Source of the DNA: Natronococcus roseus
GTDB lineage: Archaea; Halobacteriota; Halobacteria; Halobacteriales; Natrialbaceae
NCBI RefSeq assembly: GCF_043677095.1
Contig: NZ_JBHLJR010000001.1
Coordinates: forward strand, 744,001 to 808,000
DNA length: 64,000 nt
Direction of reading: 5' to 3'
The notes below the pieces were generated by a model, which worked only from the letters and a program-made list of their open reading frames with translations, searched no databases and was not told the origin of the DNA. The translations under genes and the position numbers were made by a program. Of the stretch, positions 1 to 9,481 are shown piece after piece. Every line of letters begins with the position of its first letter. Within the stretch, counting starts at the first letter, position 1.

Positions 1-43
1 ACGCTGATAGAGCCGATACCAGACGTGCGGGGTGCGGAGAAGG

Positions 44-1846
44 TTACCTGTTGGGCTCTCCGGTGTGCGATGTCGATTCCGCGGTGGAAAAACGAGGTGG
101 TGCACGTTCGGGGTTTAGTTCGCTCATACTCTCTGCCCGTAGTTCGTCGGAGTCGTACTCTCCGTTCAAGAGTGCCCCAAGGCTGTCGGCGAGCTGGTCG
201 GCTGCGAGGAGGTCCGGGACGATGACGTAGGTGGCCCCTCGCTCGATGAGGTCGGCGGCCATCGGCAACTCCCGAGTTCGGACGATGACGTCGACGGTAT
301 CGGAAAACGACAGGAAGTGCTCTGTGAGGGGTTTCGAGTCGGCCGTGGAGATAACCAGCCGTGCCGCCTCGAGGTTGGATGCGTCCGCCGTTTCCGGCTC
401 GATCGCGTCGGCGTACACGTAGGCGTCGCACTCGGTCCGAAGATCGGACAGCGCCTGCGGATTGTTCTCGATCACGACGTACGGCTGGTCGACCTCCTCG
501 CAGAACTCGACGAGCCGTCGGCCGTGCCGGCCGTACCCAACGATGACGACGTGGTCGGACAGGTCCTCTGGGACGGAGTTCCAGTCGTCGACATCGTGAT
601 GCGGCCGACCGAGCCAGCCGCGACTGGCCATGATCTCGTAGATCTCCTCGTCGTACGTGTGCGTTAGATTCGACAGGATCATCGACACTGCTGCCGCGAG
701 GATGATCGCTTCGAACACCGGCTCGATCAGGAATCCGAGGACGAGCGCCTCGATGGCCACGATAACTCCGAACTCACCAACGTGGTCCAGATTGAGCCCC
801 GTAATCGTCGCCGATCGCCTGTCGTACCCGTTATATACGAGCAGGACGCCGATGACGAGCGGCTTGATAACGACGGTCAGAACAACGAGCCCGAGAGCGA
901 TCGTTGCAACGGGTACGAAGGGAGCAAGGGCAGCCGATGGATCGGCCACTACCGCGGTCAGCGGGGGGAGTGTGACCAAGGCACCAACGGTAGCGAAGAA
1001 GATCGCGACGAAGAACTCCTGGATCGAGTTCAACCCGTTGAACACCTCCGAGTACTCGACTGGGTTATCTCTAATTGCCAGTCCGGCGGCGAACGCGCCG
1101 ACGACGATCGAGGTTTCGAGGAACTCCGCCGCAGCGAGGAAGGCGATCAACAGCGCGACGATGCTTATGAGCATCGCCTCGTCGGACCCGCCGGCGAGGC
1201 GATCCATGATACCGAACAGGTACCGGTTGATGACGATTGCCGTGCCGAGGAGTATGACGCCGTAGCCGAGCTGTGTCGCGATCGGATCCAGTGCGAAGAC
1301 ACCGGCGCTAACAATGAGTAACAGCACCACTGCCAGAAAGTCGTTGATAGAATCGATCTCGCTCGAGAGATAGTCGTGGACGACGTCGGACTGTGGTTCG
1401 GTAAACAGTGCGGTACCAACGATCATCGACGAGAGCGCAGCCGCGATCCCAACGAAAAGCGCCTGTTCGATCGTTACCGGGTCTACGAGTCCCCTGCCCG
1501 GAAGGATCCCGGACTCCAGTGCGATGCCGACCGCGAGCGCGAAGGCGACGCCGAGCACGCCGAGGACGAGCGCCTGAACGATCGCGACGACTTCGGTATC
1601 CGAGATGACTGTACGGACGTGTTTCGTCTGAATCTGTACACTGAATGTGAAGACGAGGAACGCGATTCCGAGCCGGGCGAGCTCGAGCATCAGTTCCTCG
1701 TCGATGAGGCCAAGCTGTCCAACGATCAGCCCCGCCAGGATAAGTGAGGGGATGACTGACAGCTGTAACCCCTTTGCGATCAACAGGAGAGGCCCGGCAA
1801 CGACGAAGAGGATCGCCATCGCGGTAAGCAGTGTGACGTCAGTCAT
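44..1846 (-). CDS. CPA2-family cation:proton antiporter with C-terminal TrkA-N domain
   Basis: Predicted membrane exchanger (KefB/CPA2 type) that swaps K+ or Na+ for H+, 600 aa. About 12 hydrophobic helices fill residues 5-400. A Rossmann TrkA-N domain follows; it opens with HVVIVGYGRHGRR, a GxGxxG-like nucleotide site near residue 430 that in this family gates transport by NAD(H). I chose the ATG at 1846 because GGTGG lies just upstream on the minus strand; a GTG at 1855 is in frame but has no ribosome site. The start overlaps the stop of the upstream antiporter by 8 bases, so the two are co-translated and may form a heteromeric or paired system. The substrate ion cannot be read from sequence. 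Confidence 0.9.
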   Translation of the reverse strand: MTDVTLLTAMAILFVVAGPLLLIAKGLQLSVIPSLILAGLIVGQLGLIDEELMLELARLGIAFLVFTFSVQIQTKHVRTVISDTEVVAIVQALVLGVLGVAFALAVGIALESGILPGRGLVDPVTIEQALFVGIAAALSSMIVGTALFTEPQSDVVHDYLSSEIDSINDFLAVVLLLIVSAGVFALDPIATQLGYGVILLGTAIVINRYLFGIMDRLAGGSDEAMLISIVALLIAFLAAAEFLETSIVVGAFAAGLAIRDNPVEYSEVFNGLNSIQEFFVAIFFATVGALVTLPPLTAVVADPSAALAPFVPVATIALGLVVLTVVIKPLVIGVLLVYNGYDRRSATITGLNLDHVGEFGVIVAIEALVLGFLIEPVFEAIILAAAVSMILSNLTHTYDEEIYEIMASRGWLGRPHHDVDDWNSVPEDLSDHVVIVGYGRHGRRLVEFCEEVDQPYVVIENNPQALSDLRTECDAYVYADAIEPETADASNLEAARLVISTADSKPLTEHFLSFSDTVDVIVRTRELPMAADLIERGATYVIVPDLLAADQLADSLGALLNGEYDSDELRAESMSELNPERAPPRFSTAESTSHTGEPNR

Positions 1847-3593
1847 CGTCACCACCTACTCGATCCGTAATGTCGGGAAACAGCTGCCCGCTTCGTAACA
1901 GCTCCATGTCTGTAGCAATCTCTCGGTCGAAGGTTGATCTGTTCTCGAAGTACGACTCGAGGTATTCGACGAACTGTGCGACGCCGAGCTGCGGGGCCAG
2001 AACGACGTACTCGGCGCCAGAATCGTACAATTGTTCCGCCTCCTCCTCGGTCGCGGCTTCGACGAACACCGTCGCCTCCTCTGTCGTCTCTCTGAGCAAG
2101 GTCTCGTTGATCTCCATCTGATCCGACGACGAGAACACGAAGTCGGCGTACTTCACAGCGGCGTCCTTGCGAATCTTCTCGTACTGGACGTCGCCGAACA
2201 GGACATCGTACCCCGCGTCTTCGATCGCTTCGACGTGCTCGACGTTTCGGTCGATGACTATTATCTGGTCGTACTGGTCGTCGAGGATCCGCAACGCCCT
2301 GCGTGCAATCTCGTCGTAACCGATGACAACGACGTGGTTTCGATACTCCGTATCAGCTGGCTGGACGGGATCAGCTTGTTCCCATCGCGAGAGATACGGT
2401 TCCACTCGTTCGAACAGCTGTCGGTTGTACTGGATGAAGTACACCGACACGCTCATCGTCATCAGCGCGACGAGAGTGATGAAACCAAGCTCCGCCTGGC
2501 CGATAAACGGCGGTTCGCTCTCGACCGCAGCGACGGCGACGACGATTCCGAACTCGCTGACCTGGATCATCCCGATGCTGCCGAGGAACGTCGTCTCGAG
2601 ATCGAACCGCTGCCAGTTGAGAAGCGTGAAAAACACGATGAATTTGACGACCATCAATCCGACCGCGACGACGACCGCTTCCTGCCAGTAAGCGAGGAGA
2701 TCGCTGGCTTCGAAGTCGAGGGCGACGGAGACGAAAAACACCATCACGAACAGGTCCGTCAACGGGTTGACTCGGCCCTGGAGATCCTTGCTGTAGGGCA
2801 GCTGGGCGATCGCCAGTCCGGCGAGGAACGCCCCCATCTCGATGGAGAGGTACGCGTCGATCCCGATCGGTGACAGGATGAGGTTGATCTGGTCGGAGAC
2901 GAGGACGAACAGAAAGAGCCACGAGATAGCGACGAGAAAGAGCAGCCTCGTATCGTCGGCGATTCGTCTAAAGAGCGACGGGAGTACGTATCTGGATGCA
3001 GCGATCGCCGCGACGGTCGTGATCGTGACGAGCACCATCACGATTCCGAGCGTTACCGCGACGTCGGCGAGACGTTCGGGCCGGCCTGCTGCCAGCACCG
3101 CGAGAATAATGACGACGACGATGTCCTGGGCGAGGAGTACGCCGACGTCGATCTTGCCGTGCAGCGACGTCGCCTCGCCCTTGTCGTTGAGCATTTTGAT
3201 CACTACGGCCGTCGAACTGTACACCACCGCCAGCCCGATGATCACCGCCTCCTCGAAGGAAAACGGGAGAAGGACTGCAAAACCGAACCCAGCAGCTCCG
3301 ACCGCGATCATCTGCGGAATCGAGATCTTGACGATCGGCGCGATGAGATGACGGATATCGCCGATTCGCATCTTGATACCGAGCAAAAACAACAGAAATG
3401 CGAGACCGAGTTCGGCCATCGTGTCCGTGATGATGCTCGGCTCCACGAGTCCGAGTCCGACCGGACCGATCACGACGCCGGTGAGAATATATCCGATGAT
3501 CGTCGGCTGTCCCAATCGAACCGCAAGAACCCCGACGAGTGCAGCAGCGACGAGAATAATAGCCACGTCACTCGCGAGGCCGACGTCGACCAT
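1839..3593 (-). CDS. CPA2-family cation:proton antiporter with TrkA-N domain
   Basis: Second KefB-like exchanger, 584 aa, first gene of a two-gene operon. It begins with hydrophobic helices (residues 8-30 and onward, including FLLFLLGIKM), has the polar in-membrane stretch typical of CPA2, and ends with a TrkA-N Rossmann domain starting at HVVVIGYDEIARR (near residue 420). Here the third glycine of the nucleotide motif is replaced, so NAD binding may differ from its partner. A tail of about 120 residues contains the second half of the RCK-like fold. A GGTGA sequence lies about 10 bases before the ATG. The two overlapping but diverged copies suggest a two-subunit antiporter; that pairing is inference. 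Confidence 0.9.
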   Translation of the reverse strand: MVDVGLASDVAIILVAAALVGVLAVRLGQPTIIGYILTGVVIGPVGLGLVEPSIITDTMAELGLAFLLFLLGIKMRIGDIRHLIAPIVKISIPQMIAVGAAGFGFAVLLPFSFEEAVIIGLAVVYSSTAVVIKMLNDKGEATSLHGKIDVGVLLAQDIVVVIILAVLAAGRPERLADVAVTLGIVMVLVTITTVAAIAASRYVLPSLFRRIADDTRLLFLVAISWLFLFVLVSDQINLILSPIGIDAYLSIEMGAFLAGLAIAQLPYSKDLQGRVNPLTDLFVMVFFVSVALDFEASDLLAYWQEAVVVAVGLMVVKFIVFFTLLNWQRFDLETTFLGSIGMIQVSEFGIVVAVAAVESEPPFIGQAELGFITLVALMTMSVSVYFIQYNRQLFERVEPYLSRWEQADPVQPADTEYRNHVVVIGYDEIARRALRILDDQYDQIIVIDRNVEHVEAIEDAGYDVLFGDVQYEKIRKDAAVKYADFVFSSSDQMEINETLLRETTEEATVFVEAATEEEAEQLYDSGAEYVVLAPQLGVAQFVEYLESYFENRSTFDREIATDMELLRSGQLFPDITDRVGGDDD

Positions 3594-4119
3594 CTCTTAT
3601 TTCACCACTACCCCTGCTTTCCTTGAAGGACTGAAAAGTCCACGGCATGATCCACCAAGGACAAAGACGGCGACGGTTGGTGTTTACCGTACGGAACGGC
3701 ACCGGTCGGTCGGCTGGATACGTCACCACTCAGAAGACTCGGATCCTCGTGCGTTTCGGAATCGCTACAGAGGACGCCGATCCGGCGAGTTCGATCCCTT
3801 TTACAGTCGCGAAGCTGGCCGCGCTGCTTATCGATAAGATCTCTCACGAGGAATTCGCCGGGCGCAGCCGCACGTTCTTCGGGAACCTTCGAGAACCCGC
3901 CGTATCCAGACCGGCGGTCGTCGTTCACCGCTTGCACATTACGAGTCCGAACGTATTTATCCGGAATACCTACTGTCAACCCACTGTGTCATTGTCTGAG
4001 TTCGGTCGTTGTTCTCTCGTGCCGTTCACTCATCGGTCCGTGCGGCCGATTCGGGACGCGACGGATCGAAACCGAACGACTGCGGCTCGCCCGACTCCCG
4101 TCTCGGATAGGTGGTACTC
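3594..4119. other. Intergenic region of 526 bases between divergent transporter genes
   Basis: Frames are open on both strands here, but their translations (Arg/Ser/Pro-rich, no hydrophobic core, no motif) look like non-coding G+C-rich DNA, so I call no gene. The region must hold promoters for the antiporter operon (leftward) and the permease (rightward). The best rightward TATA-like box is GTATTTAT at 3953-3960. No repeat or hairpin of note was seen. Confidence 0.6.
3953..3960 (+). promoter_or_regulatory. Candidate TATA box upstream of the permease gene
   Basis: GTATTTAT stands in an otherwise G+C-rich stretch. Transcription would begin near 3985, giving a leader of roughly 135 bases before the permease start, long for a haloarchaeal gene. 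A promoter closer to the gene is not excluded. Confidence 0.35.
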
Positions 4120-6387
4120 GTGAGCGACAGCGAAGGCGAACTCGCCCGGAACCTCGGCTTCACCGAGGCGATGACGATGGGCGGCGGGACGATGATCGGC
4201 GCCGGCATCTTTATTCTCCCCGGAATCGCCGCGGAGGGCGCCGGTCCGGCAAGTGCGCTCTCGTTTGCGATTGCCGGACTCGCCGCCCTGCTCGCGGCGA
4301 TCTCGCTGTCCGAGCTGGCGACCGGGATGCCGATCGCCGGCGGCAGCTACCACTACGTCAACCGCGCGCTCGGTAGCCTCTTCGGCAGCATCGTCGGCTG
4401 GGGGATGTGGACCGGGCTGATGTTCGCGAGCGCGTTCTACATGATTGGGTTCGGCCAGTATATCGTCGAACCGATCCCGCTTCTCAGCGGGCGAGCACTG
4501 GTAGTTCTGTTCGGCCTGCTCGGCCTCGCGTTGCTCGTCGGCGTCAACTACTACGGCACGGAGGAGTCGGGATCGTTCCAGAACATCATGATCGGACTGG
4601 AGCTCGTCGTGATCATCGTCTACCTCGTCGTCGGCTTCTTCTACATCGACGCCGCGAACCTCGAGCCGTTCGCGCCGACGGGGCCGAGCGGGATCATCGC
4701 GACGACCGGGCTCGTCTTCGTCACGTTCCTCGGCTTCGAGATCATCGCAACCGTTGCCGAGGAGGTCAAGAACCCGGGCAAGAACATCCCGCTGACGATG
4801 ATCCTCTCGGTCGTCTCGGTGACCCTGCTGTACGTGGTCGTCATGATCGTCAGCACCGGGGTCGTCCCGTTCGACGAACTGGGTGACTCGCTCGTCCCGG
4901 TCGGTGACGTCGCCGAGGTGTCGATGGGTGCGGCCGGCGTCGCCGCGATCGTCGCCGCCGCGGCACTGGCGGCGATCTCGAGTTCGAACTCGTCGGTGCT
5001 CGCCGCGGCGCGGGTCGTCTTCGCGATGGGGCGGGACAACCTGATGCACGACTGGCTGAACACGACCCACAGCCGGTTCCGAACGCCCCACCGGGCGGTC
5101 ATCGCGACCGGGCTCCTGACCGGGCTACTGGTCGCCGCCGGCCTGCAGGTCGAGGCGATCATCGAGGTGCTGGCCGAGGTGGCCAGCTTCAGCTTCCTGA
5201 TCGCGTACTCGCTGGTCCACGGCGCCGTCGTCGTCATCCGGCGCGCGGAGCCGGAGGACTACGAGCCGGACTTCGAGATCCCGAGCGTCCTCTACCCGTG
5301 GGTACCGATCGCCGGCATCGCGCTCTCGATGCTGGTCATCACACAGATGAACCTCGCCGTCGTCGGGATCGGGATCGGAATCATCGTCCTCGGGATCGTC
5401 TGGTACTTCCTGTACGCTCGACGCCAGGACATCGACCAGAGCCTGGTCGGCGACGCGATCGTCAACGGTTCCGAGGGCATCGACGTCGACGAGGACCAGT
5501 ACAGGGTCGTCGTCCCGATCGCGAACCCGGAGACCCAGAAGAACCTGCTCCGGCTCGCCGCGGTCAGCGCGCGGACCCACTCCGAGGGCGAAACGCCTGA
5601 GATCGTCGCCGTCAACATCACTCGGGTTCCGACCCAGACGGCCCTCGAGCAGGAACTCGAGTTCGAGGAACAACGCGTCGAAACGCAGCGCGAACTGCTC
5701 GAAAGCGCCCGCGAGGCGGCCGCCGATCTCGACATCAGTCTGCGGACGCGGGCGATCCTTGGACGGGACATCGGGCAGACGCTGCTGACCGTGCTCGAGG
5801 AGGAAGCCGCCGACCAGGTGGTACTCGGCGACCGCGGACACGGCCGGCGGACGAAGGAGTTCATCTTCGGATCGACCATCGACCCGGTGCTGAAAAACGC
5901 TCCGTGTGACGTGACGATCGCCAACCTCCGACGCGACGAGATCGGCGACGTCGTCGCGCTCGCCGGCCCCGGTCCGCACGCGCCGGTGGCTGCGCGGCGC
6001 GCGGCCGAGTTCGCGACGCTCTCGGGAACGACGCCGACGCTGCTGAACGTCCAGTCGCCCGGCGACGGAGACGAGGACGACAATCCGGTCGATCGCGGCG
6101 AGGCCGTGATCGAGGACGTTGCGGAGACGGCCGGCCTCGAGCCGGAGAACTACGAGAGCAAGGTTCTCGTCTCCGAGGACGCGCAGTCGGCGATCGTCGA
6201 GGAGGTCGATAGCTACGACACGATCTGCGCGGGCGTCTCGGAGAAGAGCAGCGTCTCGAAGATCCTGTACGGCTCGATCGCCGAAACGGTCCAGGAGCAG
6301 ACCGACGGCAACGTCGTGATGGTCCGCGGTCCGTACGAGACCCACTGGAAGGTCACCGAGGCGGTCGCCGAACGGCTCTCGGCGTAG
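4120..6387 (+). CDS. Amino acid permease (APC family) fused to two universal stress protein domains
   Basis: Membrane amino-acid/polyamine transporter of 755 aa. Residues 1-430 form an APC permease with about 12 helices, starting with the family's glycine-rich first helix (GGGTMIGAGIFILPG). Residues 450-600 and 615-740 are two UspA domains. The first keeps the nucleotide-binding pattern GDRGHGRRTKEFIFGST; the second has a weaker match (GVSEKSSVSKILYGS). Usp tails on haloarchaeal permeases are common and probably sense ATP/AMP or stress. Start: GTG at 4120 with GGTGG at 4111-4115; the GTG at 4111 would overlap that ribosome site. Substrate is unknown. The neighbours are ion transporters, which fits a role in osmotic adjustment. 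Confidence 0.9.
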   Translation: MSDSEGELARNLGFTEAMTMGGGTMIGAGIFILPGIAAEGAGPASALSFAIAGLAALLAAISLSELATGMPIAGGSYHYVNRALGSLFGSIVGWGMWTGLMFASAFYMIGFGQYIVEPIPLLSGRALVVLFGLLGLALLVGVNYYGTEESGSFQNIMIGLELVVIIVYLVVGFFYIDAANLEPFAPTGPSGIIATTGLVFVTFLGFEIIATVAEEVKNPGKNIPLTMILSVVSVTLLYVVVMIVSTGVVPFDELGDSLVPVGDVAEVSMGAAGVAAIVAAAALAAISSSNSSVLAAARVVFAMGRDNLMHDWLNTTHSRFRTPHRAVIATGLLTGLLVAAGLQVEAIIEVLAEVASFSFLIAYSLVHGAVVVIRRAEPEDYEPDFEIPSVLYPWVPIAGIALSMLVITQMNLAVVGIGIGIIVLGIVWYFLYARRQDIDQSLVGDAIVNGSEGIDVDEDQYRVVVPIANPETQKNLLRLAAVSARTHSEGETPEIVAVNITRVPTQTALEQELEFEEQRVETQRELLESAREAAADLDISLRTRAILGRDIGQTLLTVLEEEAADQVVLGDRGHGRRTKEFIFGSTIDPVLKNAPCDVTIANLRRDEIGDVVALAGPGPHAPVAARRAAEFATLSGTTPTLLNVQSPGDGDEDDNPVDRGEAVIEDVAETAGLEPENYESKVLVSEDAQSAIVEEVDSYDTICAGVSEKSSVSKILYGSIAETVQEQTDGNVVMVRGPYETHWKVTEAVAERLSA

Positions 6388-6503
6388 TCGGAGCGGTTTC
6401 GAACAATCGAACCCTTCGACGCGTCGTGATTCTTCCGCGGTCTCCCGCGAAGCCGGTTGCGAGCGTTCGAAACGCGTACTTCTCGGAGCCGACTGTAACG
6501 GGT

Positions 6504-6644
6504 TCAGAACACGTAGTATGCAACTTCGCTCGATCCGCAGTGAGGACACTCGTCGCTGTCGGCGTCGAGCTTCCGACCGCAGTTTCTGCACTCGTACAGC
6601 TCTGTGCCGCGTCTGCCGGTTCGTAGCGCGTCGAGTACCCCCAT
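6504..6644 (-). CDS. Small zinc ribbon protein
   Basis: A 46-residue protein on the minus strand, read directly from the DNA. It begins MGVLDALRTGRRGTELYEC and carries two CxxC pairs (CRNCG and CPHCG, about 16 residues apart), the signature of a one-domain zinc ribbon. Haloarchaea encode many such proteins; most lack a known role but several affect growth, motility or stress response through nucleic-acid or protein binding. No convincing ribosome site precedes the ATG, but an AT-rich TATA-like stretch (ATTAATAA on the minus strand) lies about 27-33 bases upstream, which fits a leaderless mRNA. It stands alone between the permease and the AsnC-type regulator. Confidence 0.8.
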   Translation of the reverse strand: MGVLDALRTGRRGTELYECRNCGRKLDADSDECPHCGSSEVAYYVF

Positions 6645-6670
6645 CCTTGGTAGACGTTACAGGTATACCA

Positions 6671-6678
6671 TTATTAAT
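6671..6678 (-). promoter_or_regulatory. TATA-like box of the zinc ribbon gene
   Basis: The plus strand reads TTATTAAT, centred about 30 bases upstream of the ATG at 6644. This spacing predicts transcription starting at or next to the start codon. Confidence 0.5.
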
Positions 6679-6851
6679 CCTACTCTCGGTTCCGGAACGG
6701 AGTATAACAACGGAGAACGCATGCGTGAACTGCGACACCTCACAGTCGCGGTAGTCCCCGAAACGAGGTCTTCACCGCCCGCAGCTTCGGAACCGAGCAG
6801 GCCGACTCGCGAAATCGGCGGTCTCGTTTGGGATCGAGTTCGACGGCCGCG

Positions 6852-7595
6852 TTAGTTGCCGACCCCCTCGAACGCTCGCAGGGCCGACTCGTCGAAGTCG
6901 CTTCGGGAGAGGACCGTCAGGATGTCGCCGGCGCGAACCTCGGTGCTACCCGTCGGCGTCAGGACGTCGTCGGTTCGCTCGATCGAAACCACGAGCGTGT
7001 CGTCCTCGAGCAGTCCCTCGTCGTCGGCTCGTTCCAGCGACTTGCCGACGATCGGCGCGTCGTCGTCGACGGTGATCTCGACGACCTCGTTCCCGCCCGC
7101 GAGGCTGATGTAGTCCGAGAACTGCTGGTGGGTTTCTTCGGGTCCGAAGGCGTGGTAGGCCTGAAACTGCTCGGTCCGGACGAGCTTTTCGTCGTCGATC
7201 TCGAGGCCGAGCTTCGTCAGCTCGCGGGCGACGTCGTTTAGCGCCTCGACGTCCGGGCCGGTAGCGAGGACGTGGAGGTTCTTCTCGCCCGCCACGAACT
7301 CGCGAACGTTGACGACGCCGGGGATCGTTCGCGCCTGCTGTGCGAGTCGTGGGCGCTCCTCGATCGGGGCCGTCGCCGTGTACAGCGTCGTGAGCATCTC
7401 GTCCGCCGCTTCGAAGTCGACGTTCGCGTGGTAGCCACGGATGACGCCCGCGTTCTCCAGCTGGTCGATCCGATTTCGAATCGTCGCGGGGGAGACGCCC
7501 ACGTCCTCGGCGATCATCGGGGCGGAGGTGTTCCGTGCGTCCTGCATCAGCGCGTGGATAATGCGTTTGTTGACGTCGTCGAGACGAATGCCCAT
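6852..7595 (-). CDS. AsnC/Lrp-family transcriptional regulator with TrkA-C domain
   Basis: A DNA-binding regulator of 247 aa. Residues 1-60 form the AsnC-type helix-turn-helix (IIHALMQDARNTSAPMIAED, then ATIRNRIDQLENAGVIRGY). Residues 65-150 resemble the Lrp ligand-binding (RAM) domain. Residues 165-247 are a TrkA-C domain (VGKSLERADDEG ... EVRAGDILTVLSR), known from K+ channels and transporters as a small-ligand sensor. I chose the ATG at 7595 because the helix-turn-helix starts right after it; codons further upstream look unstructured. It is divergent from the channel gene at 7812, which also ends in a TrkA-C domain, so it probably controls that gene in answer to the same ligand. That link is inference. 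Confidence 0.88.
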   Translation of the reverse strand: MGIRLDDVNKRIIHALMQDARNTSAPMIAEDVGVSPATIRNRIDQLENAGVIRGYHANVDFEAADEMLTTLYTATAPIEERPRLAQQARTIPGVVNVREFVAGEKNLHVLATGPDVEALNDVARELTKLGLEIDDEKLVRTEQFQAYHAFGPEETHQQFSDYISLAGGNEVVEITVDDDAPIVGKSLERADDEGLLEDDTLVVSIERTDDVLTPTGSTEVRAGDILTVLSRSDFDESALRAFEGVGN

Positions 7596-7811
7596 ATCTG
7601 GGGTAACCGACGGGACGAGATGGTTCCTCCCTTTCGGTCGCTGCCGCCGTCCGTAATCGCAGCGCGGCGCCTCTACGGGACGGTCCATCGGCCTCTATCT
7701 CTCCATCTAATTTCGAATCCGTAACTAAGAGTCTAAAGAACTCCGCAATACGAATTATAGTGACGTTCTTTTACCGAAAGCCTAATGGTTTCCGTCTGAT
7801 ACCAGAGAACG

Positions 7812-9452
7812 ATGAAGGATTGGCGACGCCGGATCGGATACGCGCTTCTGACGGTCGCCGCAATCGTCGTCGTCTACTCGACGACGTACCAATGGGCGAT
7901 GTTGACCTTCGAGGGACGCGAGATCCCCTTCTACAAGGCCGTGCAGGTTGTCATCGAGTCGCTCACAACCGCCGGGTTCGGCGGCCACGCGCCGTGGGAA
8001 AGTGCGGTGTTAAACGTCATGGTGATCGGGATGAACCTCACCGGGGTCTTGCTCGTCTTCCTCGGGCTGCCGCTGTTTGCGATCCCGCTGCTTCGACAGG
8101 CCCTCGAGTCGGGACCGCCGACGACCAGCGACCTCACCGATCACGTGATCGTCTGCGGCCACTCGACGCTCGACGACGTGTTGCGGAAGGAACTCGACGA
8201 GGTCGGGATTCCCTATCTCTTCGTCAGTCCCGACCCCAAGGTGGTCTCGGCGCTCGACGACCGGGGAATCGACGCCGTCCACGGGGACCCGGAGGAGATC
8301 CAGACGCTCCGGGACGCCAACGCCGCAAAAGCGCGCGGTCTCGTCGCGGACGTCGACGACGAGGCGAACCCGACGATCATCCTCTCGGCGCTCCGGATCA
8401 ACCCCGAAATGCGGATCATCAGCGTCGTCCGGGACTACAAGACGGCGACCTACCACGAGTACTCCGGCGCCGACGAGGTCGTCCTGGCTCGTCAGCACCT
8501 CGGCGAGGCGTTCGGCATGCGGGCGACAATTTCCTTCGCCGAGAAGCTTCGGAGCGTGATCGAGGTCGAGAACGACTACGAGATCACCGAGCTGCTGATC
8601 GAGGAGGGTAGCGACCTCGCCGGCCGTACGATCAGGGAGGCCGAAATCTTCGACCGGGAGGGGATCACCATCGTCGGCGTCTGGCTCGGCGGCAAGTTCG
8701 TGATCTCCCCCGATCCCGACACCGTCCTCGAGGAGAACACCATCCTCCTCGTCGCGGGCGGCCACGGCGGGTTCGAGGACGTCACCGCCCGATCGATCCC
8801 GACCCACCACCACCCGTCCCGCGTCGTCGTCTGCGGGTACGGCACCGTCGGCTGGTCGGTAACCGAGACGCTCCGGGACGCGGACATCGACACCACCGTC
8901 GTCGACCACGAGGGCCGGGAGGGCGTCGACGTCGTCGGCGACGCGACCGACCCGGACACGTACGAGAACGTCGACGTCGATGGCGCCGAGACCATCGTTC
9001 TGGCACTGGACGACGACACGACCACGATCTACGCCACGCTGGTCATCAGGGAGCTCGATCCGGACATCGAGATCATCGCTCGCGCGGACGATCCCGACAC
9101 CGTCTGGAAGCTGTACAACGCCGGCGCCGACTACGTCCTCTCCCTGCCGACGGTCACCGGCGAGATCCTGGCCTCGCACCTGATCGAGGAGGTCGAGATC
9201 GTGACGCCGCAGGTCCAGTTCGAGTTCGTCCGATCCGCGGCGCCGTCGCTCGTCGGGATGAGCCTCAGCGAGGCGGATCTGCGCGCCCGGACGGGCTGTA
9301 CCGTGATCGGCGTCGAGCGGGACGGCGAGCTGCGGACCGATCTGACCGCCGATTTCGTCGTCCGCGAGGGCGATACGCTCATCGCCGGCGGAAGCGAGGA
9401 CGCCATCGAGCGGTTCGAAGAGACCGTCACCGCAGCGCAGATCGCACCCTGA
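7812..9452 (+). CDS. K+-channel-like membrane protein with two RCK (TrkA-N/TrkA-C) modules
   Basis: A 546-aa protein with a two-helix pore (helices near residues 8-24 and 64-95) and a pore loop between them. The loop ends TTAGFGG (residues 52-58) where K+ channels have TVGYG; the GFG pattern is a known variant. Two RCK modules follow: TrkA-N at about 107-230 (VIVCGHSTLDD) with TrkA-C to about 320, then TrkA-N from about 337 (VVVCGYGTVG, canonical GxGxxG) with TrkA-C at the C-terminus. This is MthK/Kch architecture with the RCK doubled in one chain. It probably conducts K+ under nucleotide control. It is divergent from an AsnC regulator that shares the TrkA-C domain. Confidence 0.87.
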   Translation: MKDWRRRIGYALLTVAAIVVVYSTTYQWAMLTFEGREIPFYKAVQVVIESLTTAGFGGHAPWESAVLNVMVIGMNLTGVLLVFLGLPLFAIPLLRQALESGPPTTSDLTDHVIVCGHSTLDDVLRKELDEVGIPYLFVSPDPKVVSALDDRGIDAVHGDPEEIQTLRDANAAKARGLVADVDDEANPTIILSALRINPEMRIISVVRDYKTATYHEYSGADEVVLARQHLGEAFGMRATISFAEKLRSVIEVENDYEITELLIEEGSDLAGRTIREAEIFDREGITIVGVWLGGKFVISPDPDTVLEENTILLVAGGHGGFEDVTARSIPTHHHPSRVVVCGYGTVGWSVTETLRDADIDTTVVDHEGREGVDVVGDATDPDTYENVDVDGAETIVLALDDDTTTIYATLVIRELDPDIEIIARADDPDTVWKLYNAGADYVLSLPTVTGEILASHLIEEVEIVTPQVQFEFVRSAAPSLVGMSLSEADLRARTGCTVIGVERDGELRTDLTADFVVREGDTLIAGGSEDAIERFEETVTAAQIAP

Positions 9453-9481
9453 CGGGGCCGCTCGAGGGCGGACCGTCTCTC

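Noticed and set aside
3608..3979. A 123-residue minus-strand frame in the first long intergenic region
   Set aside because: No domain, odd composition and no ribosome site or promoter fit; treated as non-coding.
5125..6738. A 537-codon minus-strand open frame opposite the permease
   Set aside because: No motif, and the residue pattern is that of reverse-strand translation of the Usp domains.
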